From assembly GCA_963699225.1 (NCBI GenBank), contig OY969423.1:2418001-2482000 (forward strand): a stretch of 64,000 nucleotides of DNA, in the 5' to 3' direction. Of the stretch, positions 6,998 to 15,792 are shown one piece after another. The DNA comes from VRUE01 sp963699225. GTDB lineage: Bacteria > Actinomycetota > Thermoleophilia > Solirubrobacterales > 70-9. The notes under the pieces were generated by a model. The model worked only from the letters and a program-made list of their open reading frames with translations. It did no database searches and had not been told where the DNA came from. Made by a program: the position numbers and the translations under genes. Numbering within the stretch: position 1 is the first letter of the stretch; each line of letters begins with the position of its first letter.

Positions 6998-8726
6998 GCC
7001 GACTATCGAGGCCGAGGTCGCCGTCGTCGGCGCCGGCCCGGCCGGCATCGTCGTCGCCCTCGAGTTGGCGCGGGCAGGACACCGGGTCCTGCTGCTCGAG
7101 AGCGGCGGGACGGGCTTCGATCCTGAGGCCCAGCGGCTTGCGGACCTGGTCGGCAACGATCCCCATCACGTCGGGGGAGAGCTCTCGATGCGCCGCCAGG
7201 TGGGCGGCTCCTCCAACCTCTGGGGCGGCCGCTGCGTCCCCTTCGACCCGATCGACTTCGAGCCCCGGCCGGTCGTCGGCGAGGCGCGCTGGCCGCTCGG
7301 ATACGACGAGGTCTCCGCTTACCTGCAACGGGCTTGCGATTGGTGCCGCTGCGGGGAGGCGGTCTTCGCTGCCGAGCAGGTGCCGGAGCTGGCAGGACGC
7401 GCGATCGTGCCCGGCTTTAGCGACGGCGACGTGCGTGCCAGCGAGCTCGAGCGCTGGTCGCTGCCGACCAATTTCGGCCGGGTCTACCGCGCCGCGCTGG
7501 AGCGCTCGCCGTCGCTGCGGCTCGAGACCGGCCTGACCTGCACTGAGATCGTCGCCTCTGGCGAGCCCGTGGAAGGTCGCAGGCGGGTCGATCACCTCCT
7601 CGCCCGCCACAGCGACGGCAGCCGGGTCGAGGTTCGCGCCGAGCGCTACGTGATTGCGGCCGGCGGCCTGGGGGCGACGAAGCTGCTCTTCGCCTCGACC
7701 GGAAGCGATCCCGGCGGGATCGGCAACCACTCGGGTCACCTCGGCCGCTGGTACATGGCGCACGTCGAGGTCCGGGTCGGGCGCGTCGTCTTCGAGACCC
7801 CTGCCGAGCAGACGATCTACGGGCATGAGCGCGATCGCGATGGGGTCTACGTGCGCCGCCGCTTCACCCTCAGCCCCGAGCTGCAGCGGCGCGAGGACCT
7901 GCCCAACGTGGCGATCTGGTTGGTCAATCCCGAGATCGGCGATGCCTCGCACGGCAGCGGCATCCTCTCCTTCGTCTACCTGATGCTGATCTCACCGGTT
8001 GGGCGTTACTGCGTTGCGGAGGGAATTCGGCAGGCGCACATCAAGACGAGCAGTCCGACGACCGTGCGCGCGCACCTGCGCAACGTCCTGCGCGACCTCG
8101 GCCCGGCGACCGCGTTCGCGCTCAGCTTCGGCTACCGGCGCTTTCTGCGCCGTGGCCGCAAGGTCCCCGGCTTCTTCGTCCCCAGCGCCGCCAATGCCTA
8201 CCCGCTGCTCTACCACGCTGAGCACCTGCCGCACTGGGAGAGCTTCGCCGAGCCCACCGATCAGCTCGACGCCAGCGGGATGCCACGGCTGCGGACCAAC
8301 CTCCACTTCGGCGAAGAGGACGTGCGGGCCGTGCTGCGGGCACATGAGCAGCTCGATCGCTCGCTGCGCGAACAGGGATTGGGCCGGGTCGAGATGATCC
8401 ACGACGACGTCGAGGCGGCGATCCGCGAGCAGCTCTTCGGTGGCTATCACCAGGCGGGAACGACGCGGATGTCGAAGCTGCCCGAGGACGGCGTCGTCGA
8501 TGAGAACCTCGCGGTGCACGGCTTCGATGACCTCTTCGTCGCCAGCAGCGCGACCTTCCCGACCTCGAGCCAGGCCAACTCGACCTTCACGCTGATCGCC
8601 TTCGCGGTGCGCCTCGCCGATCAGCTCTCGAGCGGGCTGAAGCGCCGCGACCGCGCAGCGAACAGTCTGCGCCCGGCGGCGCTTGCCATCAGCTCGGCGA
8701 AGAACGGCAGTCCCTCGACCAGGTAG
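6990..8726 (+). CDS. GMC-family FAD-dependent oxidoreductase
   Basis: About 578 residues. An N-terminal FAD-binding Rossmann motif AVVGAGPAGIVVALELARAG with the acidic end LLLESGG is followed by GGSSNLWGGRCVPFDP, typical of glucose-methanol-choline oxidoreductases. The C-terminal signature is GGYHQAGTTRMS, DDLFVASSATFPTSSQANST and FTLIAFAVRLADQL. The start is set at TTG 6990, inside the end of the aldo/keto reductase and preceded by GGGAAGAG; the longer open frame lies within that gene. The 3' end overlaps the convergent WecG-like gene by 106 nt, so the last ~35 residues are probably loosely constrained. Likely role: oxidation of a sugar or alcohol, coupled with the reductase beside it. Confidence 0.88.
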   Translation: MVEPTIEAEVAVVGAGPAGIVVALELARAGHRVLLLESGGTGFDPEAQRLADLVGNDPHHVGGELSMRRQVGGSSNLWGGRCVPFDPIDFEPRPVVGEARWPLGYDEVSAYLQRACDWCRCGEAVFAAEQVPELAGRAIVPGFSDGDVRASELERWSLPTNFGRVYRAALERSPSLRLETGLTCTEIVASGEPVEGRRRVDHLLARHSDGSRVEVRAERYVIAAGGLGATKLLFASTGSDPGGIGNHSGHLGRWYMAHVEVRVGRVVFETPAEQTIYGHERDRDGVYVRRRFTLSPELQRREDLPNVAIWLVNPEIGDASHGSGILSFVYLMLISPVGRYCVAEGIRQAHIKTSSPTTVRAHLRNVLRDLGPATAFALSFGYRRFLRRGRKVPGFFVPSAANAYPLLYHAEHLPHWESFAEPTDQLDASGMPRLRTNLHFGEEDVRAVLRAHEQLDRSLREQGLGRVEMIHDDVEAAIREQLFGGYHQAGTTRMSKLPEDGVVDENLAVHGFDDLFVASSATFPTSSQANSTFTLIAFAVRLADQLSSGLKRRDRAANSLRPAALAISSAKNGSPSTR

Positions 8727-9421
8727 CGCCGGCCCAGCCGCCGTGGCTCCTGGGTCAGGCGGAAAAGCCACTCGAGGCCCGTGTGCTGCGCCCAGGCCGG
8801 GGCCCGGCGGACGTCGCCGGTGACGAAGCTGAAGCTGACCCCGAGTCCGATCTGCCAGGCCCGCGGCACCGTCTCGCGCAGCGAGTCCATCACCACCAAC
8901 TGCTTGGCCAGCGGCAGGCCGATGTAGACGAGGTCGGGGCGCGCCGCGGCAATCTGTGCCCGGATCTCGTCGATGGCGGCGGGCGATCGCTCGAAGCCCA
9001 ACGGTGGGCAGTGCGTCCCCGCAATCCCCAGGCCCGGAAACCTGCGGCGCAGCTCGGCGGCCGCGTCGTCCGCCGTGCCGGGGGCGCCGCCGAGCAGGAA
9101 CAGGGTGCGCTCGCGGTTCGCGGCCGCCTGCGAGAGCGACCAGACCAGGTCCGAGCCGGCGACCCGATCCGGCAGCGGCGTGCCCTGGATGCGGCTGGCC
9201 CAGATCAGCGGCATCCCGTCGGGGACGACCAGCTCACAGCGCCGGAAGGCGCCGCGCACCGCCGCCGAGCGCCGGTGCGCGCGCAGGTGCTGGAGGTTGG
9301 GGGTGAGGACGCAGCCGCCATCGCTCGACTCGATGATCCGGCCCACCGCCTGCTGCGGGGAGACGGCGTCGAGGCGCATCTCGAGCAGCTCGACCGCGCG
9401 GTTGTTCAGCTCGCTGGGCAT
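8621..9421 (-). CDS. WecG/TagA/CpsF-family glycosyltransferase
   Basis: A 266-residue GT26-type enzyme that adds N-acetylmannosamine-like sugars to lipid-linked acceptors. Motifs seen: VLTPNLQHLRAHRRS near residue 40, LVVPDGMPLIWASRIQG, RVAGSDLVWSL, LFLLGGAPGTADDAAAELRR, DLVYIGLPLAKQLVVMD, and the C-terminal APAWAQHTGLEWLFRLTQEP. All the family landmarks are present at usual spacing and length. It is the last gene of a minus-strand run beginning at 11867 and overlaps the upstream GT4 gene by 16 nt. Confidence 0.92.
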   Translation of the reverse strand: MPSELNNRAVELLEMRLDAVSPQQAVGRIIESSDGGCVLTPNLQHLRAHRRSAAVRGAFRRCELVVPDGMPLIWASRIQGTPLPDRVAGSDLVWSLSQAAANRERTLFLLGGAPGTADDAAAELRRRFPGLGIAGTHCPPLGFERSPAAIDEIRAQIAAARPDLVYIGLPLAKQLVVMDSLRETVPRAWQIGLGVSFSFVTGDVRRAPAWAQHTGLEWLFRLTQEPRRLGRRYLVEGLPFFAELMASAAGRRLFAARSRRFSPLES

Positions 9422-10641
9422 TTGCTTGCGAAGAGCGCCTGCAACCGCGTCGCCGAGTCCTCGCAGTCGAAGCCCGCGGCAACCGCGCGGCGGCCGTTGG
9501 CGCCGAGGTTCTGTCGCAACTCGGGCTCCTCGAGCAGCCCGGCCAGCGAGTCGGTCAGCTCGTCGGCCCGGCCGGGGGCGACGAGGATGCCGCTGCGCTC
9601 GTGCTCGACCAGCTCGGGAATCCCGGCGATCCTGGTGGTGACGACCGGCAGCCCCATCGCCATCGCCTCCATCAGGACGACCGGTACCCCCTCGGCGAAG
9701 CTGGGCAGGCAGAAGACCGCGGCCCGTTCGTAGAGCTCGCGCAGCTCTTCCTGGCCCACGGCGCCGAGAAAGGTGACCCGATCGGCGATGTCGAGCTGGG
9801 CCGCGGTGCGTTCCAGCTCGGGCCGCAGGGCGCCGTCGCCGGCAAGCTGCAACTCGACGTCAAGGCCCCGCCCGCTCAGGCGCGCGACCGCCTCGAGCAG
9901 AATCGTCTGGCCCTTCTCGGGGACGAGGCGGCCGATGTAGAGGATCACCGGGGCGTGGCCTGAGCCGTTGCGATCGTGCGCCCGCGTGAACTGGTCGACC
10001 GGGATGCCGACGTGAACGACGTGCAGCCGGTCCCAGCGCCCGGGGTCGGTGACGCTCATCAGCTGGCTGCGGGCGAAGTCGCTGATGCAGACGACGAAGC
10101 TGGCGCTCTCGACCTTCTCCGCGAGGCGAAAGTGGCGCAGGTCGTGGAACTCGGTCGGCCCGTGCATGGTGAAGCTCCAGCTCCACGGCCTCTCCGGTTC
10201 CAGCGCCGAGCCGATGCGGGCGGCCAGCAGGGCGATGTCGGCGGCGGCGTTGGCGAGGTGGACGTGGATGTGGCGGATTCCCTGCTTGCGGCACTCGTTC
10301 CAGAGCACGACCGCCTCGGCGAAGTAGAAGAGCTGCCAGAGCCTGCCGCGCACTCCGGGAGGCGCCAGGCGCAGCGCGCCGCGCAGGGTCGAGAAGTACG
10401 CATCCGGCGAGCGCAGCGCCAGCCTCAGGTGCGCGCCCAGCTGGCGGTGGCGGAAGGGCAGGATCGCGGTCGTGCTCGCGGCCGCTTTCCGGTCGGTCTC
10501 GGCGAGCAGCTGGTCGGCGGGGGTGCGCCGGATCGAGAAGGTCGCGATCTGCAGGCCGAGCCGGCGCAGGGCTTCGACCTCGCGCAGGATGAAGGTGTGC
10601 GAGATCGCCGGGTAGGCCGAGCAGAAGTAGGCGATCCTCAC
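9406..10641 (-). CDS. GT4-family glycosyltransferase
   Basis: A 411-residue GT-B fold enzyme. N-terminal MRIAYFCSAYPAISHTFILR and the long acceptor domain resemble colanic-acid/exopolysaccharide transferases. The C-terminal donor domain has VILYIGRLVPEKGQTILLEA, RVTFLGAVGQEELRELYERA, and the E-x7-E element FCLPSFAEGVPVVLMEAMAMG. The start is the GTG whose TGA overlaps the upstream GT2 stop (GTGA); a longer upstream frame runs inside the GT2 gene and is not credible. It transfers a nucleotide-activated sugar to the growing lipid-linked repeat unit on the cytoplasmic face. Confidence 0.9.
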   Translation of the reverse strand: MRIAYFCSAYPAISHTFILREVEALRRLGLQIATFSIRRTPADQLLAETDRKAAASTTAILPFRHRQLGAHLRLALRSPDAYFSTLRGALRLAPPGVRGRLWQLFYFAEAVVLWNECRKQGIRHIHVHLANAAADIALLAARIGSALEPERPWSWSFTMHGPTEFHDLRHFRLAEKVESASFVVCISDFARSQLMSVTDPGRWDRLHVVHVGIPVDQFTRAHDRNGSGHAPVILYIGRLVPEKGQTILLEAVARLSGRGLDVELQLAGDGALRPELERTAAQLDIADRVTFLGAVGQEELRELYERAAVFCLPSFAEGVPVVLMEAMAMGLPVVTTRIAGIPELVEHERSGILVAPGRADELTDSLAGLLEEPELRQNLGANGRRAVAAGFDCEDSATRLQALFASKCPAS

Positions 10642-11867
10642 GTGCCCACCTCGACCGGGGCGGTCTGCGCCGGCTCGCGCACCGTCCTCACCCAGGCGGT
10701 TGGCCCGCGCCCGCTCAGCAGCCTGCCGTAGAGGCCGATCTTGTTTAGGACCAGGGCCGGGGCGGAGAGCAATGCCCGGTAGACGTAGGACGGCGCCCGC
10801 ACCAGGCGCAGCCCGGCCAGCACAAACGTGCCCTGCGCGAAGGCGGTGAAGAGGGAGAGCACGAACAGGCGCCGCGAGCCGAGCAGCAGGCCGGCGAGGG
10901 CCGAGCTGAGGCTGCCGATCGCGATCACCGACTGGGGCGGGACCAGGCACTCCAAGCCGGCGTGAAGCCGCAGCGGGTCCCGCTTGAGCAGGCCGGCGAG
11001 GACGAGCCGCCCGCTCCAGCGCTGGATCAGCTGCAGCTTGCCCATTTCCCAGCGGGCCTGCTGGCTCGAACTCGCCTTCAGCGAGGTCGGCACCGCCTGG
11101 CTCACCTGCGCCTCGGGCACGAACTCGACCCGCTCGCCGGCGAGCACCAGGCGCATGTGGAATTCGCCGTCCTCGACCAGCCCGGTCGCGGTCCAGGGAT
11201 TGCGCTCAAGCAGGTCCCTGGTGAAGGCCATCCCGGTGCCGACCAGGCCGCAGGAGAGGCCGAGCCGCTCCTTGCCGAGGAAGCGCACGGTGTCGCCGAC
11301 GGCGAAGGCGGCGAAGCGCAACGCTGAAGTGCTCGAGTCTTGCGGGTTGCCGGCGACGTAGTCGACCTGCATCGCCCGCGCCCCGCCGCGCAGTCGCGCG
11401 TCGACCGCCGCGAGCAGGTTGGCGGAGACGATGCAGTCGGCATCGACGAAGACGACACCGTCGAAGGAGTCGTCGAGCGCCAGCAGCCGCTCGAGGGCCC
11501 AGGCGAGGGCGTGCCCCTTGCCGCGCAGCCCGGGATCGGTGCGCTCCCAGACCTCGGCGCCAGCCGCCGCGGCTACGTCGGCGGTGCGATCGCCGCAGTT
11601 GTCGGCGATGACGATGATCCGCCGCCCCTCCTGTGGGTAGGCAGCGCCGGTGAGGGCCGCCAGCGTTGCCGCGATCCCGGCCTCCTCGTCGTGCGCCGGC
11701 ACCAGCACGACTAGACGCAGGTTGGGGTCGGGAGCCGCGCTGGCTGCGGAAGTGTTGCGCTTTGCCCCCCGTCGCCGCGCGCTGCGAGCGGCGAGCAACA
11801 GGCCGAGCAGGTACAGGGTCGAGAGCGTCAGGGTGCTCTGCAGTGCGAGCAGGCCGCGCCGCACCAC
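10638..11867 (-). CDS. membrane-associated GT2-family glycosyltransferase
   Basis: A 409-residue inverting GT-A enzyme. Motifs: LVVLVPAHDEEAGIAATLAA, IVIADNCGDRTADVA, FVDADCIVSANLL (DxD), TGLVEDGEFHMRLV (catalytic ED) and SSQQARWEMGK (QxxRW), the set seen in processive or cellulose-synthase-like enzymes. One N-terminal hydrophobic segment and three or four after residue 290 anchor it in the membrane. It lies 1 nt downstream of the sulfotransferase gene and overlaps the GT4 gene at its end. It may polymerise or initiate a glycan; the sugar cannot be read from sequence. Confidence 0.9.
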   Translation of the reverse strand: MVRRGLLALQSTLTLSTLYLLGLLLAARSARRRGAKRNTSAASAAPDPNLRLVVLVPAHDEEAGIAATLAALTGAAYPQEGRRIIVIADNCGDRTADVAAAAGAEVWERTDPGLRGKGHALAWALERLLALDDSFDGVVFVDADCIVSANLLAAVDARLRGGARAMQVDYVAGNPQDSSTSALRFAAFAVGDTVRFLGKERLGLSCGLVGTGMAFTRDLLERNPWTATGLVEDGEFHMRLVLAGERVEFVPEAQVSQAVPTSLKASSSQQARWEMGKLQLIQRWSGRLVLAGLLKRDPLRLHAGLECLVPPQSVIAIGSLSSALAGLLLGSRRLFVLSLFTAFAQGTFVLAGLRLVRAPSYVYRALLSAPALVLNKIGLYGRLLSGRGPTAWVRTVREPAQTAPVEVGT

Positions 11868-11868
11868 C

Positions 11869-12735
11869 TCAGATGCTCCAGGTGGCGAATTCCTGGCCGG
11901 TCAGGGCCCGCAGTCGCTCGACCTCGCCCCCGTAGAGCTGCTCCAGGCGGTCGCGCAGATCGCTCTCCAGGGTCTGTTCCGGCAACGGGGGGAAGAGGTA
12001 TTTCTCGGCGTTGCGGCGCAATCCGTGGCGGATATGGGGCGGTATCCAGCGCCCCGCGGGCGCCACGGCCCGGCGCATGAAGCGGTTGTAGCCGGAGGGG
12101 TAGGTGCGCCGTTCGCTGCTCTTCAGCTTCTCGGTGCTGAAGTGCCGCGAGGTGAAGCTCTCGTCCACCGCGAGGAAGGCGAAGACGGAGCGCAGGACGG
12201 CATCGCGATTTGCCAGCAGCTCGGCCTGGTCGAGGACGAGGATGCGCTCCTCGGCAAAGCAGCGCAGGTAGCCCTCCAGCTGCGTGGCGTAGAGGCTCAT
12301 GCAGGTATCGCCCAGTTCCGAGGGCTCCCGGTAGTCGTCCAGCACTTCCCGCAGCGAGCGCCGCTCGCCGCTGACCGAGACACGGTGGCGGTAATGGGAG
12401 ACGGTGCGGGCGACCGGGTCGCGGACCAGGTAGATGATCTTTGCCTCCGGGATCAGCCCCTTGATCCTCTCCGCCGCCCCGGCGCGGATCGGGTCGTTGG
12501 CGTAGTTCGGCGAGGTCTCGCCGCGCACCGGCACCGCCGGGTCGAAGAGCTCTTCGTAGGCCTCGAGGCTTTCGACCTGACCGAGCTCGTAGTCCCGCCC
12601 GTTCGGCGGGCCGGCAAAGAAGTTGGTCTCCTTGACCGCCGACATCTGGATTTCCGGGTGGAGGTCCAGGTAGTAGTGGAGGCTGGTCGTGCCGGCCTTT
12701 GCCGCGCCGATGATGATGAAGGTGGGGAGTGCCAT
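11869..12735 (-). CDS. sulfotransferase (PAPS-dependent), MALPTF-type copy 1
   Basis: A 288-residue sulfotransferase. The 5'-phosphosulfate-binding loop is FIIIGAAKAGTTSLHYYL at residues 5-22 and the 3'-phosphate-binding element is YLVRDPVARTVSHYRHRV. These bind PAPS, from which sulfate passes to a hydroxyl of the acceptor. The ATG at 12735 was chosen because the protein then begins MALPTF like the paralogue at 22514-23374; an upstream in-frame start adds 31 residues without family features. Its place at the head of a glycosyltransferase operon suggests a glycan acceptor. Confidence 0.88.
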   Translation of the reverse strand: MALPTFIIIGAAKAGTTSLHYYLDLHPEIQMSAVKETNFFAGPPNGRDYELGQVESLEAYEELFDPAVPVRGETSPNYANDPIRAGAAERIKGLIPEAKIIYLVRDPVARTVSHYRHRVSVSGERRSLREVLDDYREPSELGDTCMSLYATQLEGYLRCFAEERILVLDQAELLANRDAVLRSVFAFLAVDESFTSRHFSTEKLKSSERRTYPSGYNRFMRRAVAPAGRWIPPHIRHGLRRNAEKYLFPPLPEQTLESDLRDRLEQLYGGEVERLRALTGQEFATWSI

Positions 12736-12888
12736 TCGGTCGCGTCCAAACGCAGGTTCCGGCGTGGAACTTTCGCTTCGGATGTGACTTTTTTGAGGTC
12801 TCCGAGAGAGGACGGAGAAACGGCGCAAGGAACCGGCCCCGAGTTCCGTTGGGCGGCCAATCGCCGATCAACGAGGAGAAGGGAAGAC

Positions 12889-13677
12889 ATGAGCGACCTG
12901 GCAGCCGCAAGCGAGACGGCGACGAACTTCGACTTCGGCCGTTGGCAGCAGCAGCAACTGTGGGGAAGGGCGGGCCGCTCAGTTGACGCCGCCGAGCCCG
13001 AGGTCCTGCGCGCGGTCCAAGCGAGGCTCGACGGTCTCCTGGCCGGAGCCGATGGGCCAGTGCGGATCCTCGATGCCGGTTGCGGCAAGCAGCTGCAGGT
13101 CCCGATCGCCGCCAGCCGCTACGTGGTCGGGATCGACATCAGCCCCGAGCAAGTGGCGCGGAACACGGAGGTCGACGAGGGGATTGTCGGCAACGTGCAG
13201 AGCCACGATTTCGAGCCCGCGAGCTTCGACGTCGTCGTCTGCTGGAACGTGCTCGAGCACCTCGAAGATCCGCGCGCCGCGCTGCTCAATTTCGAGCGGG
13301 CGCTGAGGCCCGGCGGCGTGCTGCTGCTCGCGGGCCCGCATCCCCACAGCTTCAAAGGCACGGTGACCAAGGTGACGCCGTTCTGGGTCCACAAGCTCGC
13401 CTGGCGGCGCCTGCTGCCCGATCAGCCGGCGCTGGAGCGTTTCCCCACCCATATGTCTGATCTCGGTGCGCCGGATCAGCTGACTCAAGCGCTCGGCGAA
13501 TTCGGCCTCAGGGTCGAGCTGCTGACGATGTACGAGGGCTGGGAGCAGCGCGCTTTCCGCCGCAAAGCCGGGCTCGCCGGCGGCGCCTTCCGGGCCGGGA
13601 TTCGGGCGGTCGAGGCGGCCTCGCTGGGCAGCGTCTTGGCTGACGTCACGGACTTTGTTCTGGTTGCGTCGAAATAG
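12889..13677 (+). CDS. class I SAM-dependent methyltransferase
   Basis: A 262-residue methyltransferase of the UbiE/Methyltransf_11 type. Motif I is RILDAGCGKQLQVPIA, motif II/acid VVGIDISPEQVARN, motif IV SFDVVVCWNVLEHLEDP, and RPGGVLLLAGPHPHS follows. GAGGAGAAGGGAAG precedes the ATG. It is the only plus-strand gene in this part, divergent from the sulfotransferase at 12735 and convergent with the flippase, overlapping it by 32 nt. A glycan or lipid-linked sugar is the likely acceptor given the context; the sequence itself does not say. Confidence 0.87.
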   Translation: MSDLAAASETATNFDFGRWQQQQLWGRAGRSVDAAEPEVLRAVQARLDGLLAGADGPVRILDAGCGKQLQVPIAASRYVVGIDISPEQVARNTEVDEGIVGNVQSHDFEPASFDVVVCWNVLEHLEDPRAALLNFERALRPGGVLLLAGPHPHSFKGTVTKVTPFWVHKLAWRRLLPDQPALERFPTHMSDLGAPDQLTQALGEFGLRVELLTMYEGWEQRAFRRKAGLAGGAFRAGIRAVEAASLGSVLADVTDFVLVASK

Positions 13678-15247
13678 CGATCCGCGGCCGGCCGATTCGC
13701 GCCCGGCCCCAGGCGACGAGCTCTCCCAGTCGCTGCCGGTCGCGCTGGTTGAGGCCACCGCAGAGGATCAGGGCAGCCACGCAGGCGATTGAGCCGGCAA
13801 GCAGCGCCAGCGGTAGGGCCAGGACCGGCGCGGTCGCGTGCTGGACCGCGTGCGCGGCGGCGAAGCCGGCGCCGTAGCTGACCAGCAGCGCCAGCCGCTC
13901 GCGGATCGGCCAGGTGGCCCGCAGGGGTCGCGCCAGGTGGTGGCGGAGCGCCAAGCCCGAGAGCACGATGACGACGAGGAAGCCGCCCAGCAGCGCCAGG
14001 GCGGGCCCGATCATGTGCATGGGGGGAGTGAGGATGACCAGCAGGGCGATCGTCACGACCAGGCGGGCGAGGGCGACGAGGCTGGTCAAGCCGGGCCTGT
14101 CCACCGCCCAGAGCGCCTGCGTCTGGGTCACCGTGATCGAGGCCATCACCGGGAAGAGCATCAGCAGGACCAGCGCCGGCGCAGCAGCGTCGAAACCGGG
14201 CCCGAAGATGTTGAGGACCAGGTGCGCGGCGCCGCCGATCGTCGCGGCGAAGACCGTCATCACGATCACTTCGTAGCGGGTCGAGTCGATCAGGGCGCGG
14301 TCGAAACCGTGGTGATCGCCATCGACGTGGCGCCCGACCAGGGTCGGGTAGAGGACTTCGGTGATCCGCAGGCTGGCCGTCTGCAGGCTCTTGGGGACGA
14401 TCAGGGCGCGGCTGTAGGCGCCAACCACGGCCACTGGCGCGACCATCCCGATCGCCCAGATACCGCCCTGCTGGCTGATCCCCTGGGCCATCTGTCCGGG
14501 AGTTGCCTTGAGGCCAAAGCGCAGCAGCTCGGGCAGGGCGCGCAGGCCGATCCGGTATTCGGCCAGGCTGAGGCGCGGGCGGGCGAAGGCGCGGGCAGCG
14601 ATCGCTCGGTGGACAAGGGCGGGCAGCGAGCCGGCCATGGTCGCGATAACCAGGGCCCAGACGGACTTCCAGTGCAGGCCGAGGCCGAGGAAGGTCGCGA
14701 GGACGATGAAGCTGACCGATTCGTTGAGCCGGACCCAGAACAGCTTGCGGCCGGCGACGAAGGCCGAGAGGATCGAGTCGAGGTTCCAGCCCGTGTTGAG
14801 GATCACGGTGTAGCCGGCGATCGAGACCAGGGCGGGCGCCAGCAACTGGGGGGCGTGCAGCGGTCCAGGGAAGACGAAGCAGCAGCCGATCGCGACGAGA
14901 ATCGCCACCGCCACGGTCAGCCCGGCGGAGAAGGTGAAGACCGCGGCGAAGAGCTGGCTGACCCGCGGCTCGCGCGGCTTCAAGCCGGTGATCTCCTTGA
15001 TCAGCGCCTGCTGCTCCTTGATCGTCGAGAGCATCCACATCACCGCCACCGGCGCCCAGACCAGCGCGTATTCCCCGATCACGTCGATCCCAAAGAGGCG
15101 GGCGGTGATGATCGTCGAGACGAAGCCGAGCCCGACGCTGGCCCCGAAGCTGAGCGTGCCGAAGAAGAACCCGGCCCGGTAGCTGCCCCGCTCGCCCTCA
15201 GCCTTGGGGCTCGTCCGGAGTCGGGCTAGGGATGGACGCCTGATCAC
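13646..15247 (-). CDS. polysaccharide flippase (MOP/Wzx-like)
   Basis: A 533-residue integral membrane protein with about 12-14 hydrophobic segments, from GFFFGTLSFGASVGLGFVST near residue 27 to LAGSIACVAALILCGG near 490. The N-terminal pattern FVSTIITARLFGIDVIGEYA matches lipopolysaccharide/teichuronic flippases of the MOP superfamily. It would turn lipid-linked repeat units across the membrane for the polymerase encoded at 17998-19458. Its length is somewhat above the usual 420-500, through a polar N-terminus of ~25 residues and a C-terminal cytoplasmic tail. Confidence 0.87.
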   Translation of the reverse strand: MIRRPSLARLRTSPKAEGERGSYRAGFFFGTLSFGASVGLGFVSTIITARLFGIDVIGEYALVWAPVAVMWMLSTIKEQQALIKEITGLKPREPRVSQLFAAVFTFSAGLTVAVAILVAIGCCFVFPGPLHAPQLLAPALVSIAGYTVILNTGWNLDSILSAFVAGRKLFWVRLNESVSFIVLATFLGLGLHWKSVWALVIATMAGSLPALVHRAIAARAFARPRLSLAEYRIGLRALPELLRFGLKATPGQMAQGISQQGGIWAIGMVAPVAVVGAYSRALIVPKSLQTASLRITEVLYPTLVGRHVDGDHHGFDRALIDSTRYEVIVMTVFAATIGGAAHLVLNIFGPGFDAAAPALVLLMLFPVMASITVTQTQALWAVDRPGLTSLVALARLVVTIALLVILTPPMHMIGPALALLGGFLVVIVLSGLALRHHLARPLRATWPIRERLALLVSYGAGFAAAHAVQHATAPVLALPLALLAGSIACVAALILCGGLNQRDRQRLGELVAWGRARIGRPRIAISTQPEQSP

Positions 15248-15348
15248 GCGTCGCGAACGCGACTGGGCGGCTCAGACTTGCGGGGCCGGGCTGGAAACTG
15301 ACCCCAGGGCATTCCGAAGAGATTGAGGACCCTGCGGCTTAGACGCCC

Positions 15349-15582
15349 GTGAGTCGATTCCCGACGATGAAGGCCAGGCGCTTGCTTGCAGTCCTCGAGC
15401 GTGAGCCGCTGAGCTACCGGGTATCGCGCCAATCCGGCTCGCACCGACGAATGAAGGCCCCGGGTCGCCCCCCGCTTACCTTTGCTTTCCACGATAAGGC
15501 GACGGTGCCCCCTAGCGTGGCTCGCAAGGTTCTCGTCAGAGACGCTGGACTTGCCGAAGACGAGGCCCGAAGGCTACTCTGA
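15349..15582 (+). CDS. hicA: HicA-family mRNA interferase toxin
   Basis: A 77-residue HicA/YcfA-type toxin with a double-stranded RNA-binding-like fold. It shows FPTMKARRLLAVLERE, then RVSRQSGSHRRMKAPG containing the catalytic His, then PLTFAFHDKATVPPSVARKV. The GTG at 15349 fits homologues starting SRxPxxKAR; an internal ATG at 15367 is the alternative. It is followed 12 nt later by the HicB-like partner. The order toxin-antitoxin is the usual hicAB order. Both genes lie in the gap between the flippase and nucleotidyltransferase genes. Confidence 0.85.
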   Translation: MSRFPTMKARRLLAVLEREPLSYRVSRQSGSHRRMKAPGRPPLTFAFHDKATVPPSVARKVLVRDAGLAEDEARRLL

Positions 15583-15594
15583 CCAGGAGGATCG

Positions 15595-15792
15595 ATGGAG
15601 ACCGTACGCGTCATCTACCACCACGAAGCCAATAGCTGGTGGGCCGAGTCACCCGATGTAGAGGGTTGGACGGCTCTCGGCGACTCTTACGCCGAGGTCG
15701 TCAAGCTGACGGAAGAGGGCATCCCCTTCGCTCTTGAACGGCCGGTTGAATTGGAGCACTACGTTCCGGCCGGCGAGGGCGCTTCGGCCTGA
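15595..15792 (+). CDS. hicB: HicB-family antitoxin, short form
   Basis: A 65-residue partial RNase-H-like HicB fold: VRVIYHHEANSWWAESPDVE, GWTALGDSYAEVVKLTEEGI, PFALE. It ends soon after, without the ribbon-helix-helix or HTH DNA-binding domain that full-length HicB antitoxins carry, so operon autoregulation through HicB is doubtful. ACCAGGAGG precedes the ATG. The last 34 nt overlap the convergent nucleotidyltransferase gene. It should neutralise HicA by direct binding. Confidence 0.82.
   Translation: METVRVIYHHEANSWWAESPDVEGWTALGDSYAEVVKLTEEGIPFALERPVELEHYVPAGEGASA

Noticed and set aside
13838..15229. Plus-strand open frame of 463 codons opposite the flippase
   Set aside because: Very rich in D, R, G, Q, without hydrophobic core; antisense of a well-supported membrane protein.
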